A DNA stretch of 64,000 bases, from contig CAJNDS010002468.1 of assembly GCA_905221605.1 (NCBI GenBank), forward strand, positions 782,001 to 846,000, given 5' to 3'. Position numbers and translations under genes: made by a program. A model generated the notes under the pieces. That model saw nothing but the letters and a program-made list of their open reading frames with translations. It ran no database searches and was not told where the DNA came from. Below are positions 1 to 12,410 of the stretch, piece by piece; position 1 is the first letter of the stretch; each line of letters opens with the position of its first letter. The stretch is from Symbiodinium natans (lineage: Eukaryota > Sar > Dinophyceae > Suessiales > Symbiodiniaceae).

Positions 1-401
1 TAAGCCTGCGAACCCTGCACCAATAAAGCCTTACAAGCCCCAGACCCTTACGTCCTAACCTCCCAAGCCCGATAAACCCCTAAACCCCTAAGCCCTAAAC
101 CCTCCTTCGACCCTAAACAAAGCCCTAATAGCCCACCCCCTACAAGCCCCAAACCCTTAAGCCCCTAAAACTCTCAAATCAACCCCCAGAACGCCGAACA
201 CGCTTCCACATATAGCCCTATAGACCCCCTCTTCTGCGGGGCCGAGGCGCCCGGAACCCAAACGCCCAAGCCTTAAATCCTAAACTCTCAAAACTCTTCA
301 CCCTAAAGCCCTGAGGCCTATTCCCTAAACTCCTGGAGAAGGTGCCGCGGCACCCGAAAAATCTGAGGCCTTATCCCTCAACTCCTGGAAAACGCCCTTG
401 G

Positions 402-502
402 TTGCGGGATTCCAAAGCCCCTTAACTAAGGAACATACCTTAAAGCATAATAGGCTTCCTATTATAATCTAGGGGCCATTCCTTAATGAAGGGGTTTTGG
501 AG
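402..502 (+). mobile_element. Introner-like element, family 8
   Basis: tccaaagccccttaactaagg at left and ccttaatgaaggggttttgga at right, inverted. A near copy is at 63.8 kb. Confidence 0.8.
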
Positions 503-1241
503 CGCCTGTTTAGGGTTTAGGGTTTAGGGTTCAGGGTTTAGGGGTTTTGGAGCGCCTGGGTTGCAGGATTCCACGGCATGCGACAGTGGGGTCGATACCT
601 GCGGCAGCTCCAACTCTCCTTAGCCAGGTGCCGGCGTAAGCTTGGGGTTTAGGGTTTACGGTTTAGGGTTTAGGGTCTAGGGTCTAGGGTCTAGGGTCTA
701 GGGTCTAGGGTCTAGGGTCAGGGTCTAGGGCTTAGGGTTTAGGACTTAGGGTGTATGGTCCTTTTTTCGGGCGCCCTACGAAGGCTTTCGAGCCTTTTGT
801 TTATTTGTTCTGATTTCATTCGATTATGTCATTCTATTAACCTATTATTATTGATGTTAGTATGATTTTTACAATTTGTTTTCATTATTTGTACTATTTT
901 TTTGGTGGTGGGGGGGAGTGGGGGTGGTTTGATTGTGTTGTTGTTGCGTGTTTGTGCTTTATTTTGGGCTCCAGGGGGTTCAAGGGTTCACATCATACTA
1001 TCAACCCTGAACCCTACACCCTAAACCCTAACCCCCAAGCCCCTAAGCCCCTAAACCCCTAAACCCCGAAACCCCTAAACCCCTAAACCCTTACACCCCC
1101 AAACCCCTAAACCCCTAAACCCCTAAACCCCTAAACCCCTAAACCCTACACCCTACACCCAAAACCGTTCTCATGGAGGGGCCTAGGGGTTTAGGCTTCT
1201 TGCAGGGTACCTCCGTGTTACACTACCATTACGTGATTAAG

Positions 1242-1269
1242 ACCCCCCCCCCCCCCCCCCCCCCCCCCC
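1242..1269. repeat. Poly-C tract, 27 bases
   Basis: One of several C or G homopolymers of 14-27 bases in the window. Others are at 4074-4091 (G), 21712-21738 (C), 43376-43388 (G), 46152-46168 (C), 55960-55979 (C) and 59598-59619 (C). They may reduce assembly accuracy. Confidence 0.9.
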
Positions 1270-1394
1270 GAAGACACAGAATCAACATCCCGATTTTGCC
1301 CCAACATCCAACATGGACCCTAGTTTAGGGAACCTCCCCCACGTCTGCCATGAAAGGATGGTGGCTTAGGATATAGGACCCTCAACCCACCCTC

Positions 1395-1512
1395 AGGGCC
1401 CATGTACCTATTCAGTATATACTTGGGGGCCACTTAAAGGCCCTAAAGCTACTCTATGGGAACCCCTTGAAGGCCCAAGTATATACTACTTAGGTACCTG
1501 GACCCATGGGGC
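1395..1512 (+). mobile_element. Introner-like element, family 4
   Basis: Inverted ends gggcccatgtacctattcag / taggtacctggacccatg, with agtatatacttgg and its inverse inside. Confidence 0.8.
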
Positions 1513-1520
1513 CCCATGTC

Positions 1521-1682
1521 TCTTAGGGTAGTAACATGGTCCCTTAATATAGGCCCTTAAACGGGTATCCCTTATACACCCCTTAAGTTTACACCCTGTG
1601 CAAATGAAGGGCCCATACATCAGAACGCTTTAAGGGAGGTTAGGGGCCATACTAAGGACCCATGAAACTACCCTAAGAGAAT
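1521..1682 (+). mobile_element. Introner-like element, family 3
   Basis: Inverted ends tcttagggtagtaacatgg and ccatgaaactaccctaaga. The interior holds a ccctta/taaggg-rich spacer. Confidence 0.85.
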
Positions 1683-2762
1683 ACCTAAACCCTAAACCCT
1701 AAACCCTAATCCCCGAATCCCCGAACCCTAAACCCTAAACCCTAAACCCAAAACCCTAAACCCTAAACCCTAAACCCTAACCCCTAAACCCTAAAACCCA
1801 AAACCCAAAACCCTAAACCCTACCCTGAGATAGGCCCTTATTTCATGGCAGGATCCGGAGGCAGTTCACCTATGCGCGCGAGGCGCCTGTGGAGCCAAAG
1901 GGTTTAGGGTTTAGGGTTTAGGGTTTAGGGTTTAGGACGTCGACTTTCTACCATAACACCCTGCCTTGGGTCTCTTTCTGCCTAGAACTCCAGACATGTC
2001 CAGACATGACAGGGTTCAGGGTTTAGGGTTTGGGGTTTAGGGTTTAGGTCTGTTTATTCATAGCTTCTGCATGTTTACCTTTCCGGGGGACTGTTTCGGC
2101 CCGGTTAGGCCCCACCATAAGTCACGTAAATCTCTACCTGAACCCTAAACCCTTCAAACCCTTTAAGCCCTGTATATAAACCCTTCTAAACCCTTTAAGC
2201 ACCCTTTAAGCCCCTTGAAAACCCTTAACGCGCCTTTAAACCCTCTTTAAACCCCTTGAAATCCTCAACACCATGGACCCTACTTAAACCCTAACCCCTA
2301 ACCCCTAACCCCCGAACCCCCAAACCCCAAACCCTAAACCTTGAACCCTAAACCCTAAACCCTAAACCCTAAACGGCCCTAAACCCTAAACCCTTCAAAC
2401 CCTCAACACCATGGAACCCTGAAGCTCCGCAGAGGCCCTGGTGTGGAACTGGCGCCTTCAGCTACCTGCCTTCTTGCACACGGAGCCCCACACCCAGAAA
2501 GTTAAGAACAGGGTTTAGGGTTTTTGGGTTTTGGGTTTAGGGTTTAGGGTTTAGGTTTAGGGTTTAGGGTTTAGGGTGTAGGGTGTAGGGTGTAGGGTTT
2601 ATATAGGGTTTAGGGTTTTGGCTATAACTTAACCCTAAAACTGAACCACGAGCACCAACAGCTGCGCACCTCAGCCCAGCTCTCCCATATTGTCTGCCGT
2701 TTGCTCTTCCATGTGTGTGTTAAACCTTACTACCTTAAACCGGGGAAGATCTGTGGGTCAAG

Positions 2763-3018
2763 GGGTTTGGGTTTAGGGTTTAGGGTTTAGGGTTTAGGGT
2801 TTAGGGTTTAGGGTTTAGGGTTTAGGGTTTAGGGTTTAGGGTTTAGGGTTTAGGGTTTAGGTTTAGGGTTTAGGGTTTAGGGTTTAGGGTTTAGGGTTTA
2901 GGGTTTAGGGTTTAGGGTTTAGGGTTTAGGTTTAGGGTTTAGGGTTTAGGGTTTAGGGTTCGGGGTTTAGGGTTTAGGGTTTAAACCCTAAACCCTAAAC
3001 CCTAAACCCTGGCATTGC
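2763..3018. repeat. Head-to-head telomere-like junction
   Basis: About 220 bp of TTTAGGG units switch at 2984/2985 directly to CCCTAAA units (gggtttaaaccc). This is the orientation expected of an end-to-end telomere fusion, or of a fold-back inversion. Confidence 0.9.
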
Positions 3019-3090
3019 TTCGGCTTGTTGGATGAGAGACCACAGCAAGAGGAGACGCTCAAGAAACAGATGGCGGCCATCACGAAGTTG
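3010..3090 (+). CDS. Exon-like island, tentative
   Basis: A non-repetitive patch with a charged frame EETLKKQMAAITKL. CCCTAAA on both sides. Splice edges not clear. Confidence 0.25.
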
Positions 3091-5537
3091 GCCCTACACC
3101 CTAAGTCCTAAACCCTAAACCCTAAACCCCAAACCCTGAACCCTGAACCCTGAACCCTAAACTCCTAGGCAGAGTCCCACAAGGCTTGCTCGGGAATGCT
3201 ATGGACTGAGCACTTTCCGATGACATCCTGCTTCAACTTCGGGGTGCAACGCCGAAGGGGCACCACTCCCGAAACGGCGTCGGTTGTGAGCGTCCTGCGA
3301 GCGCACCATCCTGCAGTGTTTTCTCTCCTTGCTGGCTAAGACGTGCATGTGTTTTGTCATAAACCCTGAATCCTAAACCCTGGGTTGTCATGGCTTTAAA
3401 GGCCCCTATGAAAGGACATCTTTTGGTACAGTATACTATAACCCCTGAAACGTAAACCCTGAGCCCTAAACCCACCAAAGCGAACTACACTAGATCCTGC
3501 CGCTAGCTTCCAGAGCGCAGCTCTCTACCACCTTGGACTCCGAAACCCGAAGCCCTAAACCGCAGACCCTAAACCCGAAACCCCAAGCCCCAAACCCTGA
3601 ACCCTAAACCCCAACCCGCAGACCCAATACCGCCCAACCCTAAACCTAAAACCCCAAGAAACCCTTAAACCCCTACATAAACCCTTATAACCCTAAACCC
3701 TAAACCCTTAAAGTCCTAAACCCTTTAACCCTAAACCCTCAACCCTTAAACCCCTATAAACCCCCATAACCTAAGGTTCAGCCCTAAACCTAAAACCCCA
3801 AGAAGCCCTTAAACCCCTATAAACCCCTGTAACCCTAAACCCTAATCCCTAAACCCTTAAAGTCCTAAACCCTAAACCCCTAAACCCTCAACCCTAAAAC
3901 CCCTATAAACCCCTGTAACCCTAGGGTTCTGAAGGTTGGACTCATGGGCATTAATCTCCCTGAGCCGCTCCTCCTAGCAGCCCCATCTTTTGGGGGTTTA
4001 GGGTTTAGGGTTTAGGGTTTAGGTTGTAGGGTTTAGGGTTTAGGGTGTTAGGGTTTAGGGTTTAGGGTTTGTTGGGGGGGGGGGGGGGGGGTTGGGCTTA
4101 GGGTTTAGGGGTTTCGGGGTGTTAGGGTTTAAGGGTTTTGGGTTTAAAGGGCTTGAAGGGTTGAAAGAGTTCAGGGGTTTAGGGCTTAGGGACTAGGGTT
4201 TGGTTTCTAGTCTAGTTTTGATTTCTGGGTTGGGGTGGGGTGCGGGGGCTGGGATTTGGGGTTTAGATCTCCGGGTGTTGGGGAGAGGTGAAGAGGGGGG
4301 GGGGTTTAGGAAGTGGAGCTTAGCTGTTTTTTTCAGGTTTACGGCCCTTTAAAGGCCTCAAGTGCAAAGGGCCCTTTGGCGTGAGGCATCAGTCCTACCT
4401 CGTCCACCTCAGCCCACCGTTTCTGAACTACTGCTACCTTCCGCTGGCAATGCCGCCAGAGGCCTTGCGCTGCCTCCTGAGCCATCAGCCCTGAGCCCTA
4501 AAAACTTAAAAAAAAAACCCTAACCCTAAACCCTAAAAGCCCTAACCATTAAAAACCCTCGCCCTAAACCCTAAACCCTAAAAGCCCAAACACTACCCTG
4601 AAGAACCCAAAAGCCGGTGGAGGTTGGCGGCTCGGATTCAGGATGTTAGGCTGGAGGGTTTAGGCATTAAGGGTTTAGGGGGTTAGGGGTTTAGGGTTTA
4701 GGGTTAGGGTTTGATTCGGGTTTAGGGTTTAGGGTTTAGGGTTTAGGGTTTAGGGTTTAGGGTTTAGGGTTTAGGGTTTGGGGTTCCTAAACCCTCCAGT
4801 TATAGGGAAGCCTTTGTCAATTCGGGCATGTTCCAGATTCTCATGCCTCCTTGTAGCGTTTAGGGGGTTAGAAGGGATGATTCTGAGGATGCTTTCACGC
4901 CACCCTGGGATTTCTCGAGGGCTTGTAGGAGATTCAGTGAGTAGTCAAGAAGGCCACGGTAAATGCGGCAGAAAGGGTACCCTTACTTTACTTTGGTTAC
5001 TGGGGTATGAAGTGTATGTCCGTACTTCATTAGCCAATGGCTGAACCTATCCTTTGAGGCTTTCTTATTCAGAAGGGGCAGGATACAGTTTGACATGTCA
5101 AATTCCTTGCTTGCTAGAGAAGGATACGCACATCTATATATGCAGTTATTAGAGTACTCAGGCAAGCAGCATCTAGAGGACATATACGGCTTTGAAAAAG
5201 GCAGCCAGGCTTTGTGCTCAGGGTTGCTCCACCTCTCTTGACCGCGAAGCGCTAAGCCCTAAACCCTCAACCTAGAGCACGCCTTGCAGACGCACGATCC
5301 GCTCGGAAAGACCAAGCTCTGCGCGTTGGGACTTGAGGCTTTCCATCCCGGAGGGGGGGGTGGGGGGGGGGGGTAGTTAGGGTTGAGGGTTTTAGGCTTT
5401 AGGGCCGGGAAAGGAGAACGAGAGATTTGCTTTCTAGGATTCATGGCTTTAGCTTTTGGTTTGGGGCCATACCCTAACCCTAAACACTAAGCCCTAAACC
5501 CTAAACCCTAAACCCTAAACCCTAAACCCTAAACCCA

Positions 5538-5662
5538 GTATAGTTCCGGTTCGGTTCGGTTCGTTTCGGTTCGCGGGCCGGCGGTTCGTAGCGGTTCGGT
5601 TCGTTCGGCGGTTCCGGTTCCTAGCGGTTCTGTGCGTTTTCGGTTCGGTTCGGTTCGGTTCC
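5538..5662 (+). repeat. CGGTT-rich block, left
   Basis: Dense CGGTT / GGTTC units forming a 125-bp block at the left edge of the minisatellite. Confidence 0.85.
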
Positions 5663-5743
5663 AGAAAACCCGAAAGCCCTAAACACACCGAAGCCCTCAT
5701 GTTCTGGACCCTTCTGATATGTTTCGACTCCCCAAAACTTTTC

Positions 5744-7858
5744 CTTGAGGGCAGGTTTCCAGGTTTGGACCCCCCAAACGTCCAGGTTTCCAGGTTTGGA
5801 CCCCGGAAACGTGCAGGTTTCCAGGTTTGGACCCCCCAAAACAGGTACACCCCAAAACGTGCACGTTTGCAGGTTTGGACCCTCCCAAATGTGCAGGTTG
5901 GCATGTTTTTTGGGGTCCAAACCTGGAAACCTGCACGTTTGGAGGGTCCAAACCAGGTTTCCAGCACGAACCTGCACGTTTAGGGGGGTCCAAACCTGGA
6001 AACCTGCACGTTTTGGGGGTCCAAACCCGGAAACCTGCACGTTTTGGGGGGGGTTCCAAACCCTGCAGAAACCACGTTTGGAGGGTCCAAACCTGGAAAC
6101 CTGCACGTTTTGGGGGGTCCAAACCTGGAATCGTCAACGTTTTGGGGGGGGGGGGGGGGTCCAAACCTGGAAACCTGCAGGTCGAAACCTGGAAACCTGC
6201 ACGTTTTGGGGGGTCCAAACCTGGAAACGTCAACGTTTTGGGGCGTGCAAACCTGGAAACCTGCACGTTTTGGGACCTGGAAACCTGCACGTTTAGGGGG
6301 TCCAAACCTGGAAACGTCAACGTTTTGGGAACCTGGAAACCTGCAGCAGGTTTCCTGAAACGTGCAGGTTTCCAGGTTTGGACCTGCCAAAACGTGCAGG
6401 TTTATCCAGATCGCCGCCCTTCACGTGAATCACTCCAGGCTTCGGCCTCTCTTGGTAATTGCTCGGGGTATTTTCTCTTCTGCGCGGATACACGGAGCTG
6501 CAGGTCTCAACTTTTCTTGTTTGGTCTCACTGACGTTGAATTGCATAGTATAGCCTGTAATTAACTCTTGTTCGTCGGGAGCTCAGTCATGCTCATTGGA
6601 AAAAAACCTGCGTCCCTGCCTTCCTGCACGTTTGGGGGGGTCCAAACCTTCAAACCTGCAACCCTGCACGCTTGGGGTGTCCAAACCTGGAAACCTGCGC
6701 GTTTTAAACCTGGAAACCTGCACGTTTCAGGGGTCCAAAGGGTCCAAAACCTGGAAACCTGCCACAGGTTTCCCAAAACGTTGACGTTTCCAGGTTTGGA
6801 CCCCCAAAACGTTGACGTTTCCAGGTTTGGACCCCCCGAAACGTACAGGTTTGGACCTGCAGGTTTCCAGGTTTGGACCAGCCAAAACGTGCAGGCCCCA
6901 AAACGTGCAGGTTTCCAGGTTTGGACCCCCCAAAACGTTCACGTTTCCAGGTTTGGACCCCCCAAAACGTGCAGGGGCCACGCGAACTGAAGGTAGGCTC
7001 CGTTCACATGGCCCTGGCCATGCAAACTGAAGGTATATAGGGTATAGGCTCCGTTCACATGGCGCCATGCGAACTAAAGCCAGGCTCCGTTCACATGGCC
7101 CATGCGAACTGCAGGTTTCCAGGTTTGGACCCCCCCAAGACGTGCGTGTTTCCAGACTGGAAACGTGCAGGTTTCCAGGTTAGGACCCCCCAGGTTTCCA
7201 GGTTTGGAGGTTTCGAGGTGTGGACCCCCCAAAACGTGAAGGTTTCCAGGTTTGGATCCCCCAAAACGCGCAGGTTTCCAGGTTCGGATCCCCCAAACGT
7301 GCAGGTTTCCAGATTTGGACCCCCCCCCCCCAAAAAAAAAAACGTGCAGGTTTCCAGGTTTGGACCCCCAAATTTGCAGGTTTCCAGGTTTGGACCCCCC
7401 TAAACGTCAAGTTCGTGCAGGTTTCCAGCAGGTTTCCAGGTTTGGACCCTGCACGTTTGGGAGGGTCCAAACCTACAAACGTGCAGGTCCAAACCTGGAA
7501 ACCTGCACGTTTTGGGGGCAAACCTGGAAACCTGCACGTTTTAAGGGGCTCAAACCTGGAAACCTGCAAATTTGGGGGGTCCAAACCAGGAAACCTGCAC
7601 GTTTTGGGGGGGGGGGGTCCAAACCTGGAAACCTGCACGTTTTGGGGGGTTCAAACGGAAACCTGCACGTTTTGGGAGGTCCAAATGTGGAAACCTGCAT
7701 GTTTTGGGAGGTCCAAGCCTGGAAACCTGCACGTTTGGGGGGGTCCAAACCTGGAAACCTGCACATTTTGGGAGGGCCAAACCTGGAAACCTGCACGTTT
7801 GGGGGTTCCAAACCTGGAAGCCTGCACGTTCTGGGAGGTCCAAACCTGGAAACCTGCC
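5744..7858. repeat. Minisatellite with inverted blocks
   Basis: Units of roughly 30-35 bp composed of caggtttccaggtttgga, a C run and caaaacgtg. Orientation switches block by block: forward 5745-5905, reverse 5915-6345, forward 6360-6400, reverse 6625-6760, forward 6770-6975, forward 7105-7450, reverse 7455-7855. Unit length varies mainly in the C (or G) run. Long ORFs arise on both strands only because the repeat lacks stops. Confidence 0.9.
6965..7105 (+). repeat. Short tandem repeat inside the minisatellite
   Basis: Three copies of a unit of about 45 bp containing gcgaactgaaggta and ggctccgttcacatgg. Confidence 0.8.
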
Positions 7859-8223
7859 CTGCGTACCCCGAAATAGTAGAAAGTTCAGGTGATGGAATTA
7901 TTTTTCTGGCCCCCGAGACCATGCAATATAGGTTTAAGGACCTCGAAATTTCGACAAAACCTCTTCGCTCCAATCGTGACAGAAATGTTTGGGGCTCTGT
8001 GCGCATCTCCAATGACGGTTTGAAGGGGCCAACACTTGATTCTAGGCCCTGAAAATCCGGATAGAACCATGATATCTTCAAGCCTTGCACCTCCAAGACC
8101 CTTCAATTTTGGAGGGTTAGCCGAGAACCGAGTCATGTTTTTGCGACAGTTTGATTGTTTCAAAACAAGTTTGGAGGGACCCAAACCTTTCAGTATCATG
8201 CTCTATTTGACTTGGGCTCCTGG

Positions 8224-8365
8224 CCGAAACCGGTTCGCTGTCGAAACGGTTCCGGTTTTCGGTTCGCTTGCGGTTCGCGGTTCCTACGGTTCGTGTTTGC
8301 TGGCCGGTTTTGGCGGTTCGGTTCGTGGCGGTTCGGTTCGTGCGGTTCCGGTTCGGTTCCAGAAC
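8224..8365 (+). repeat. CGGTT-rich block, right
   Basis: A second block of the same units in the same orientation, ending cggttccagaac as the left block ends cggttccagaaa. Together they bracket 5.66-8.22 kb. Confidence 0.85.
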
Positions 8366-8422
8366 CTTCCTGTTTTAAACCCTAAACCCTAAACCCTAAA
8401 ACCCTACGCCGACGAATCGGAG

Positions 8423-8455
8423 CTTAAAACCCTGAAGCTGGGGAGTCGCTTGCAG
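8423..8455 (+). CDS. 33-bp phase-0 exon candidate
   Basis: LKTLKLGSRLQ between atcggag and gtgctgg. Short, so supported only by splice-like edges and its position between telomere-like blocks. Confidence 0.3.
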
Positions 8456-9107
8456 GTGCTGGCGTCCAGAGGTAGAGCTAGGGCTCGACGTTCTAGGTTT
8501 GGTATTTACAGGGCTTGGGGCTTCGAGTTTATCTACTATTTGCTTAAGAACCCCACAAAATGAAGGATATTATTCCGTATTAAACCCTAAACCCTAAACC
8601 CTAAAACCCTAAACCCTCAACCCTAAACCCTAAACCCTAAAGCCTAAACCCTAAACCCTAAACCCTCCCCCTCATAAGATTGCAGTTATGAGCGCCTTAA
8701 GGGCGTCCCTGAACCCCTGTTTAACGGTGGGTAGCGACTGCGGGTGCTGGGAGGGGGCGGGGATTAGGGTTTAGGGTTTAGGGTTTAGGGTTAGGGTTTA
8801 GGAACTTCTGGGCAGAATTTGTGCAAGAGCTATTCTCCCCTAAACCCTATTCCCAAGGATCCAAAGAGCCCAAGGTAGGTATGATTCACAGGCTTTAGAC
8901 CCCAAGGTAAGCATCATTTCTAGGCAGGACATTGGGGTCTTTTTCCTTCACCTTTTTTGGAGGGCTTCAAAAAAAAAGGTCCAACCTAGATTTCTATTCA
9001 TGGTGCTTTACTTGGATGTTCAGGGTTTCGCGTTAGGGTTTAGGTTACAACTGCACAAAATCCCGTCTCTCAAGAGGCCACTGATAACTAGACTTACAGT
9101 TGGGCAA

Positions 9108-9165
9108 AGAGTGGAGATGTTCCCCCTTATACTAGCAGTCCTGAATCGGAATTGCAGTGCCCCCT
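9108..9165 (+). mobile_element. Introner-like element, family 2, fragment
   Basis: gagatgttcccccttatact and agcagtcctgaatcgg, then truncated by CCCTAAA repeat. Confidence 0.55.
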
Positions 9166-9486
9166 ACCCTAAACCCTAAACCCTACACCCTGAACCCCAA
9201 ACCCTAAACCCTAAACCCTAAACCCTAACCCCTAAACCCCTAAACCGCATCCCAAGCTGGATTATACAACTACGAAGCCCGACACCCTGAACCCCAAGTA
9301 GAGCATGTACTTCCGCCCTGAACTCTGGAGACGCTGCACCTCTACACTCCAGGAGTCTTCGGCTTCGCATTTAGGGATTGGAGGTTCAGGGTTCAGGGTT
9401 CAGGGTTCAGGGTTTAGGGTTTAGGGTTTAGGGTTTAGGGTTTAGGGTTTAGGGTTTAGGGTTTAGGGTTTAGGCTGCGAGCACAG

Positions 9487-9591
9487 GCCAACATCACCAA
9501 CAGCACGGCGCCCTGGCCGTGCCTCAGACGCATGGCTCCTTTGCAATTGTTCGGCGAGACTTTGGGGGTCCGTCTAGGGCCGAGGGAGTGG
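9487..9591 (+). CDS. 105-bp phase-0 exon
   Basis: Thirty-five codons between gagcacag and gtaggtaac, beginning ANITNSTAPWPC and ending VRLGPREW. The following intron starts inside an inverted repeat (9585-9862). TTTAGGG array precedes. Confidence 0.5.
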
Positions 9592-9862
9592 GTAGGTAAC
9601 CTTGAACCTTTTTGGTTGTATAGATGAGGCCCTCAAGCCCATGCAGGGATGCGCCCTATTAAAGCTAAGGAGCTTTGGGGCGTTTTAGGGTTTCTTTCGG
9701 GCTTTGAGGGTTTTTTTTTCTTTTTTTTAAGGGTTTTCGGGTTTTAGATTTTGTGGGTTGTAGGGCTTTAAGGTTTGAGGGGATTTTAGGGTTCTAGGGT
9801 TCAGGCTTTTAGGGTTTTCAGGGTTTGAGGGTTTTAGGGTGTTACCTACCCACACCCACTCC
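9585..9862 (+). mobile_element. Family 9 inverted-repeat intron
   Basis: gagtgggtaggtaac at the exon/intron edge and gttacctacccacacccact at the other end. The interior is degenerate TTTAGGG-like DNA. Related ends occur at 13121 and 49780. Confidence 0.6.
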
Positions 9863-10552
9863 GTACCCAAACCCAAAACTCTAAACCCTAAACCCTAAAC
9901 CCTAAACCCTCACTGCAAAGGTGGGGAACGATGCTGTCTGCAGAAGAGCACCTGGATCGATGGGAGGCGAGGGTTTGGGGTGTGGGGTTCGGGGTTTAGG
10001 GTTTGGGGTTTGGGGTTTAGGGTTTGGGGTTTAGGGTATTCAGGGTTCAACCGCGCTACCGCAAGATCTGGGCTTGGGTTTACCTAAGGGCTCCGCTGGA
10101 GTATCTCTTCTGGTTAGCATATTTCATAGCCCGATACCAGAACCAAACGAGCTATGTTTCCTTCAGGTGGTCGTTTGTGGGATCCATATGCATCATATTG
10201 TAGAGAAGTAGACCCTGAAAAGGCCCAACGTGCCCGATCCATTTGTGTTAATGTTGGAGAATTATACCCTACCCACTGAGCTCGTCATGCCTGATAACCC
10301 TAACCCTAAACCCTAAACCCCAAACCCTAAACCCTAAACCCTAAACCTAAACCCTGGACCCCAAACCCCAAACCCCAAACCCCAAACCCTAAACCCTAAA
10401 CCCCAAACCCCAAACCCTAAACTAAACCCTAAACCCTAAACCCTAAACCCTAAACCCTAAACCCTAAACCCTAAACCCTAAACCCTAAAGCCTAAAGCCT
10501 AAAGCCTAAAGCCTAACTAAACCCCAAGCCAGTAACCCCGAGCTCCACGGGA

Positions 10553-10612
10553 GGTTCCCGTGGCCGTCCTGTTGGTGGCTCTCGTTGGCGTGATCTACAC
10601 CGCCGACCACGT
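10553..10612 (+). CDS. Exon-like island encoding a hydrophobic segment
   Basis: After cacgggag, the frame VPVAVLLVALVGVIYTADH would form a membrane helix. Possible donor gtccct. CCCTAAA 5' (10290-10515), TTTAGGG/TTTGGGG 3' (10636-10695). Confidence 0.4.
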
Positions 10613-10769
10613 CCCTAAGCATTCAGAAACCCTTTAGGGCTTAGGGTTGGGGTTTGGGGTTTAGGGTTTGGGGTTTGGGGTTTAGGGTTCAGGGAAACCC
10701 ATAGGCCCTAAACCCTACTCACCCTACACACCCTCACACCCTAAAACCCTACACCCTGAAATCCCTAAC

Positions 10770-11370
10770 GCCCTATACCCACCGCCGGATGAGTTTCTCT
10801 TTGCCTGCTGCTCAAGTCTTGAAAAAGGGGGGCTAAGGTTCACAGGTCAGATGTTTTTCTTTTGGGTTGGGGATTGAAGCACTGATTCATGTTCACTTCT
10901 CTAAATTATTGTCCATTTGGGGGGTTGCTGTTTTAAGGCGGCTCCGAATATTTCGGGTACCCAAAATAAGGGACCCCCCAATTTTGAGAGCCGACCATAT
11001 AAGGGCAGGCGCCCTAATATGAGGGCAGCCACCAGCTGACCAGCGCCACTTTGACAGGTGCGGGGGGAGAGAGACCAAGGTCGCCACATCCACGACACGC
11101 AAGCTCGCTTTCAAGAGCATTATGGGGAACGATCCGACCTGCGAAATGGAAAATAACCACACGCCAGAGTTCCATGGCACGCTGGTGTTACATGGCCACA
11201 CCCCACATTTTAATGGGACGCTGGACTACATGATGCCCAGATGTGACTGACATATCAGGGCGCACTGGTCCGTGGAAGAATTGCCGGACAGGACGACAGG
11301 ACAGAGTTTGCCCAAGCGTTGCCTGAAATGTCTCTAAGCCCTGCAAGCCCAAGACCCTACAGCCCCGCCC
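10770..11370. other. Non-repetitive stretch without a supported gene
   Basis: About 600 bp with few telomere units and short open frames on both strands, none recognised. ccaaaataagggaccccccaa at 10962 resembles introner-type sequence but lacks a clear partner. Confidence 0.4.
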
Positions 11371-12020
11371 CAACCCCCCAAAAACCCTAAACCTGAAAGC
11401 ATCTAAGCCCTCAACCCTGAAACCCTAAATCCCTGGGCCCTACATCCCCAAGGTGCTCAGAATTGCGGCAGCTCGGTGTCTACCTCCTATGCCCCAGAAG
11501 CCCTAAACCCAGCCTTGCGGGATGCTCCTTTAGGGTTTAGGGTTTAGGGTTTAGGGGTTTAGGGTTTAGGGTTTAGGGTTTAGGGTTTAGGGTTTTCGGG
11601 TGGGAAAGGACAAGTTAGGGTTTTAGGGCTCAGGGTTTAGGTGTTAGGGTTTAGGGATTCAGGGTTCATAGTTAGGGTTTAGGGTTCAGGGTTCAGGGTT
11701 TATTCTTTGGGGTTGGGGTTTTTGTGGAAGAGCCTGAACGCCAAGCCCCCAACCGCAGTCATCCAGAAGAAAACCACCCTCAGAAAAAAAAAAAAAAAAA
11801 AAACGCAAAACTCTCAGCCCGTAAGACCTAAATCCTCAGCCCCTAAACTCTAGCTAAGCCATAAGCCCATAACCCAAACCCTAAACCGCAAACTCAAACC
11901 CTTTTTAAACCCTAAACTCTAAACCCGAATTAAACCCGAAATCCCAAACCCTATGCCCTAAACCCTAAACCCTAAACCCTAAACCCTAAACCCTGAACCC
12001 TGAACCCTGAACGCGACGAC

Positions 12021-12074
12021 TCCGAGGTCCGGTCAGTGCCACCCGCAGAGAGTGCTGAAAAGCTCTGGAAACCT
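12021..12074 (+). CDS. Exon-like island
   Basis: A non-repetitive GC-rich patch between a CCCTAAA array and a TTTAGGG array. One frame reads VRSVPPAESAEKLWKP. The splice edges (actccgag, or cccgcag at 12046) are ambiguous. Confidence 0.3.
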
Positions 12075-12410
12075 GGGGTTTAGGGTTTAGGGTTTAGGGT
12101 TTAGGGTTTAGGGTTTAGGGTTAAGGCTCTTGCTAGAGGGAGAAGCTTGTAGTGGTTGAAGGGGTTGGCCATCGGGCCCATGGCTTAGCGACTTCCAGGG
12201 CTTCCTTCGGTTCAGAGGGTTTAGGGTTTAGGGTTTAGGGTTTAGGGTTTAGGGTTTAGGGTTTGGGGTTCAGGGTTTCGGGTGCAGGTTTAGGGTTTGA
12301 ATACCCTTAGCCCTAAGCCCTAAGCATCAAAGCCGTGAATTCTGGGTATGCTTCGCTCACAGGGCAGCACTTCGAGTCCGGGTCTATCGGGTGTAGGCTT
12401 CAGGGCTTTT

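Noticed and set aside
4778-5183. 88- and 66-codon ORFs on opposite strands
   Set aside because: Non-repetitive patch but no splice-like edges and no recognisable motif; neither can be preferred.
1-5500. A true chromosome end
   Set aside because: Repeats are in both orientations, heavily degenerate and continue for the whole window, so this is interior sequence or a broad subtelomere at most.
5515-8096. Many ORFs of 60-266 codons on both strands
   Set aside because: All are translations of the 30-35-bp minisatellite (repeating PGLDPPKRAGFQV-like or GSKPGNLHV-like peptides). Openness on both strands and several frames reflects the repeat.
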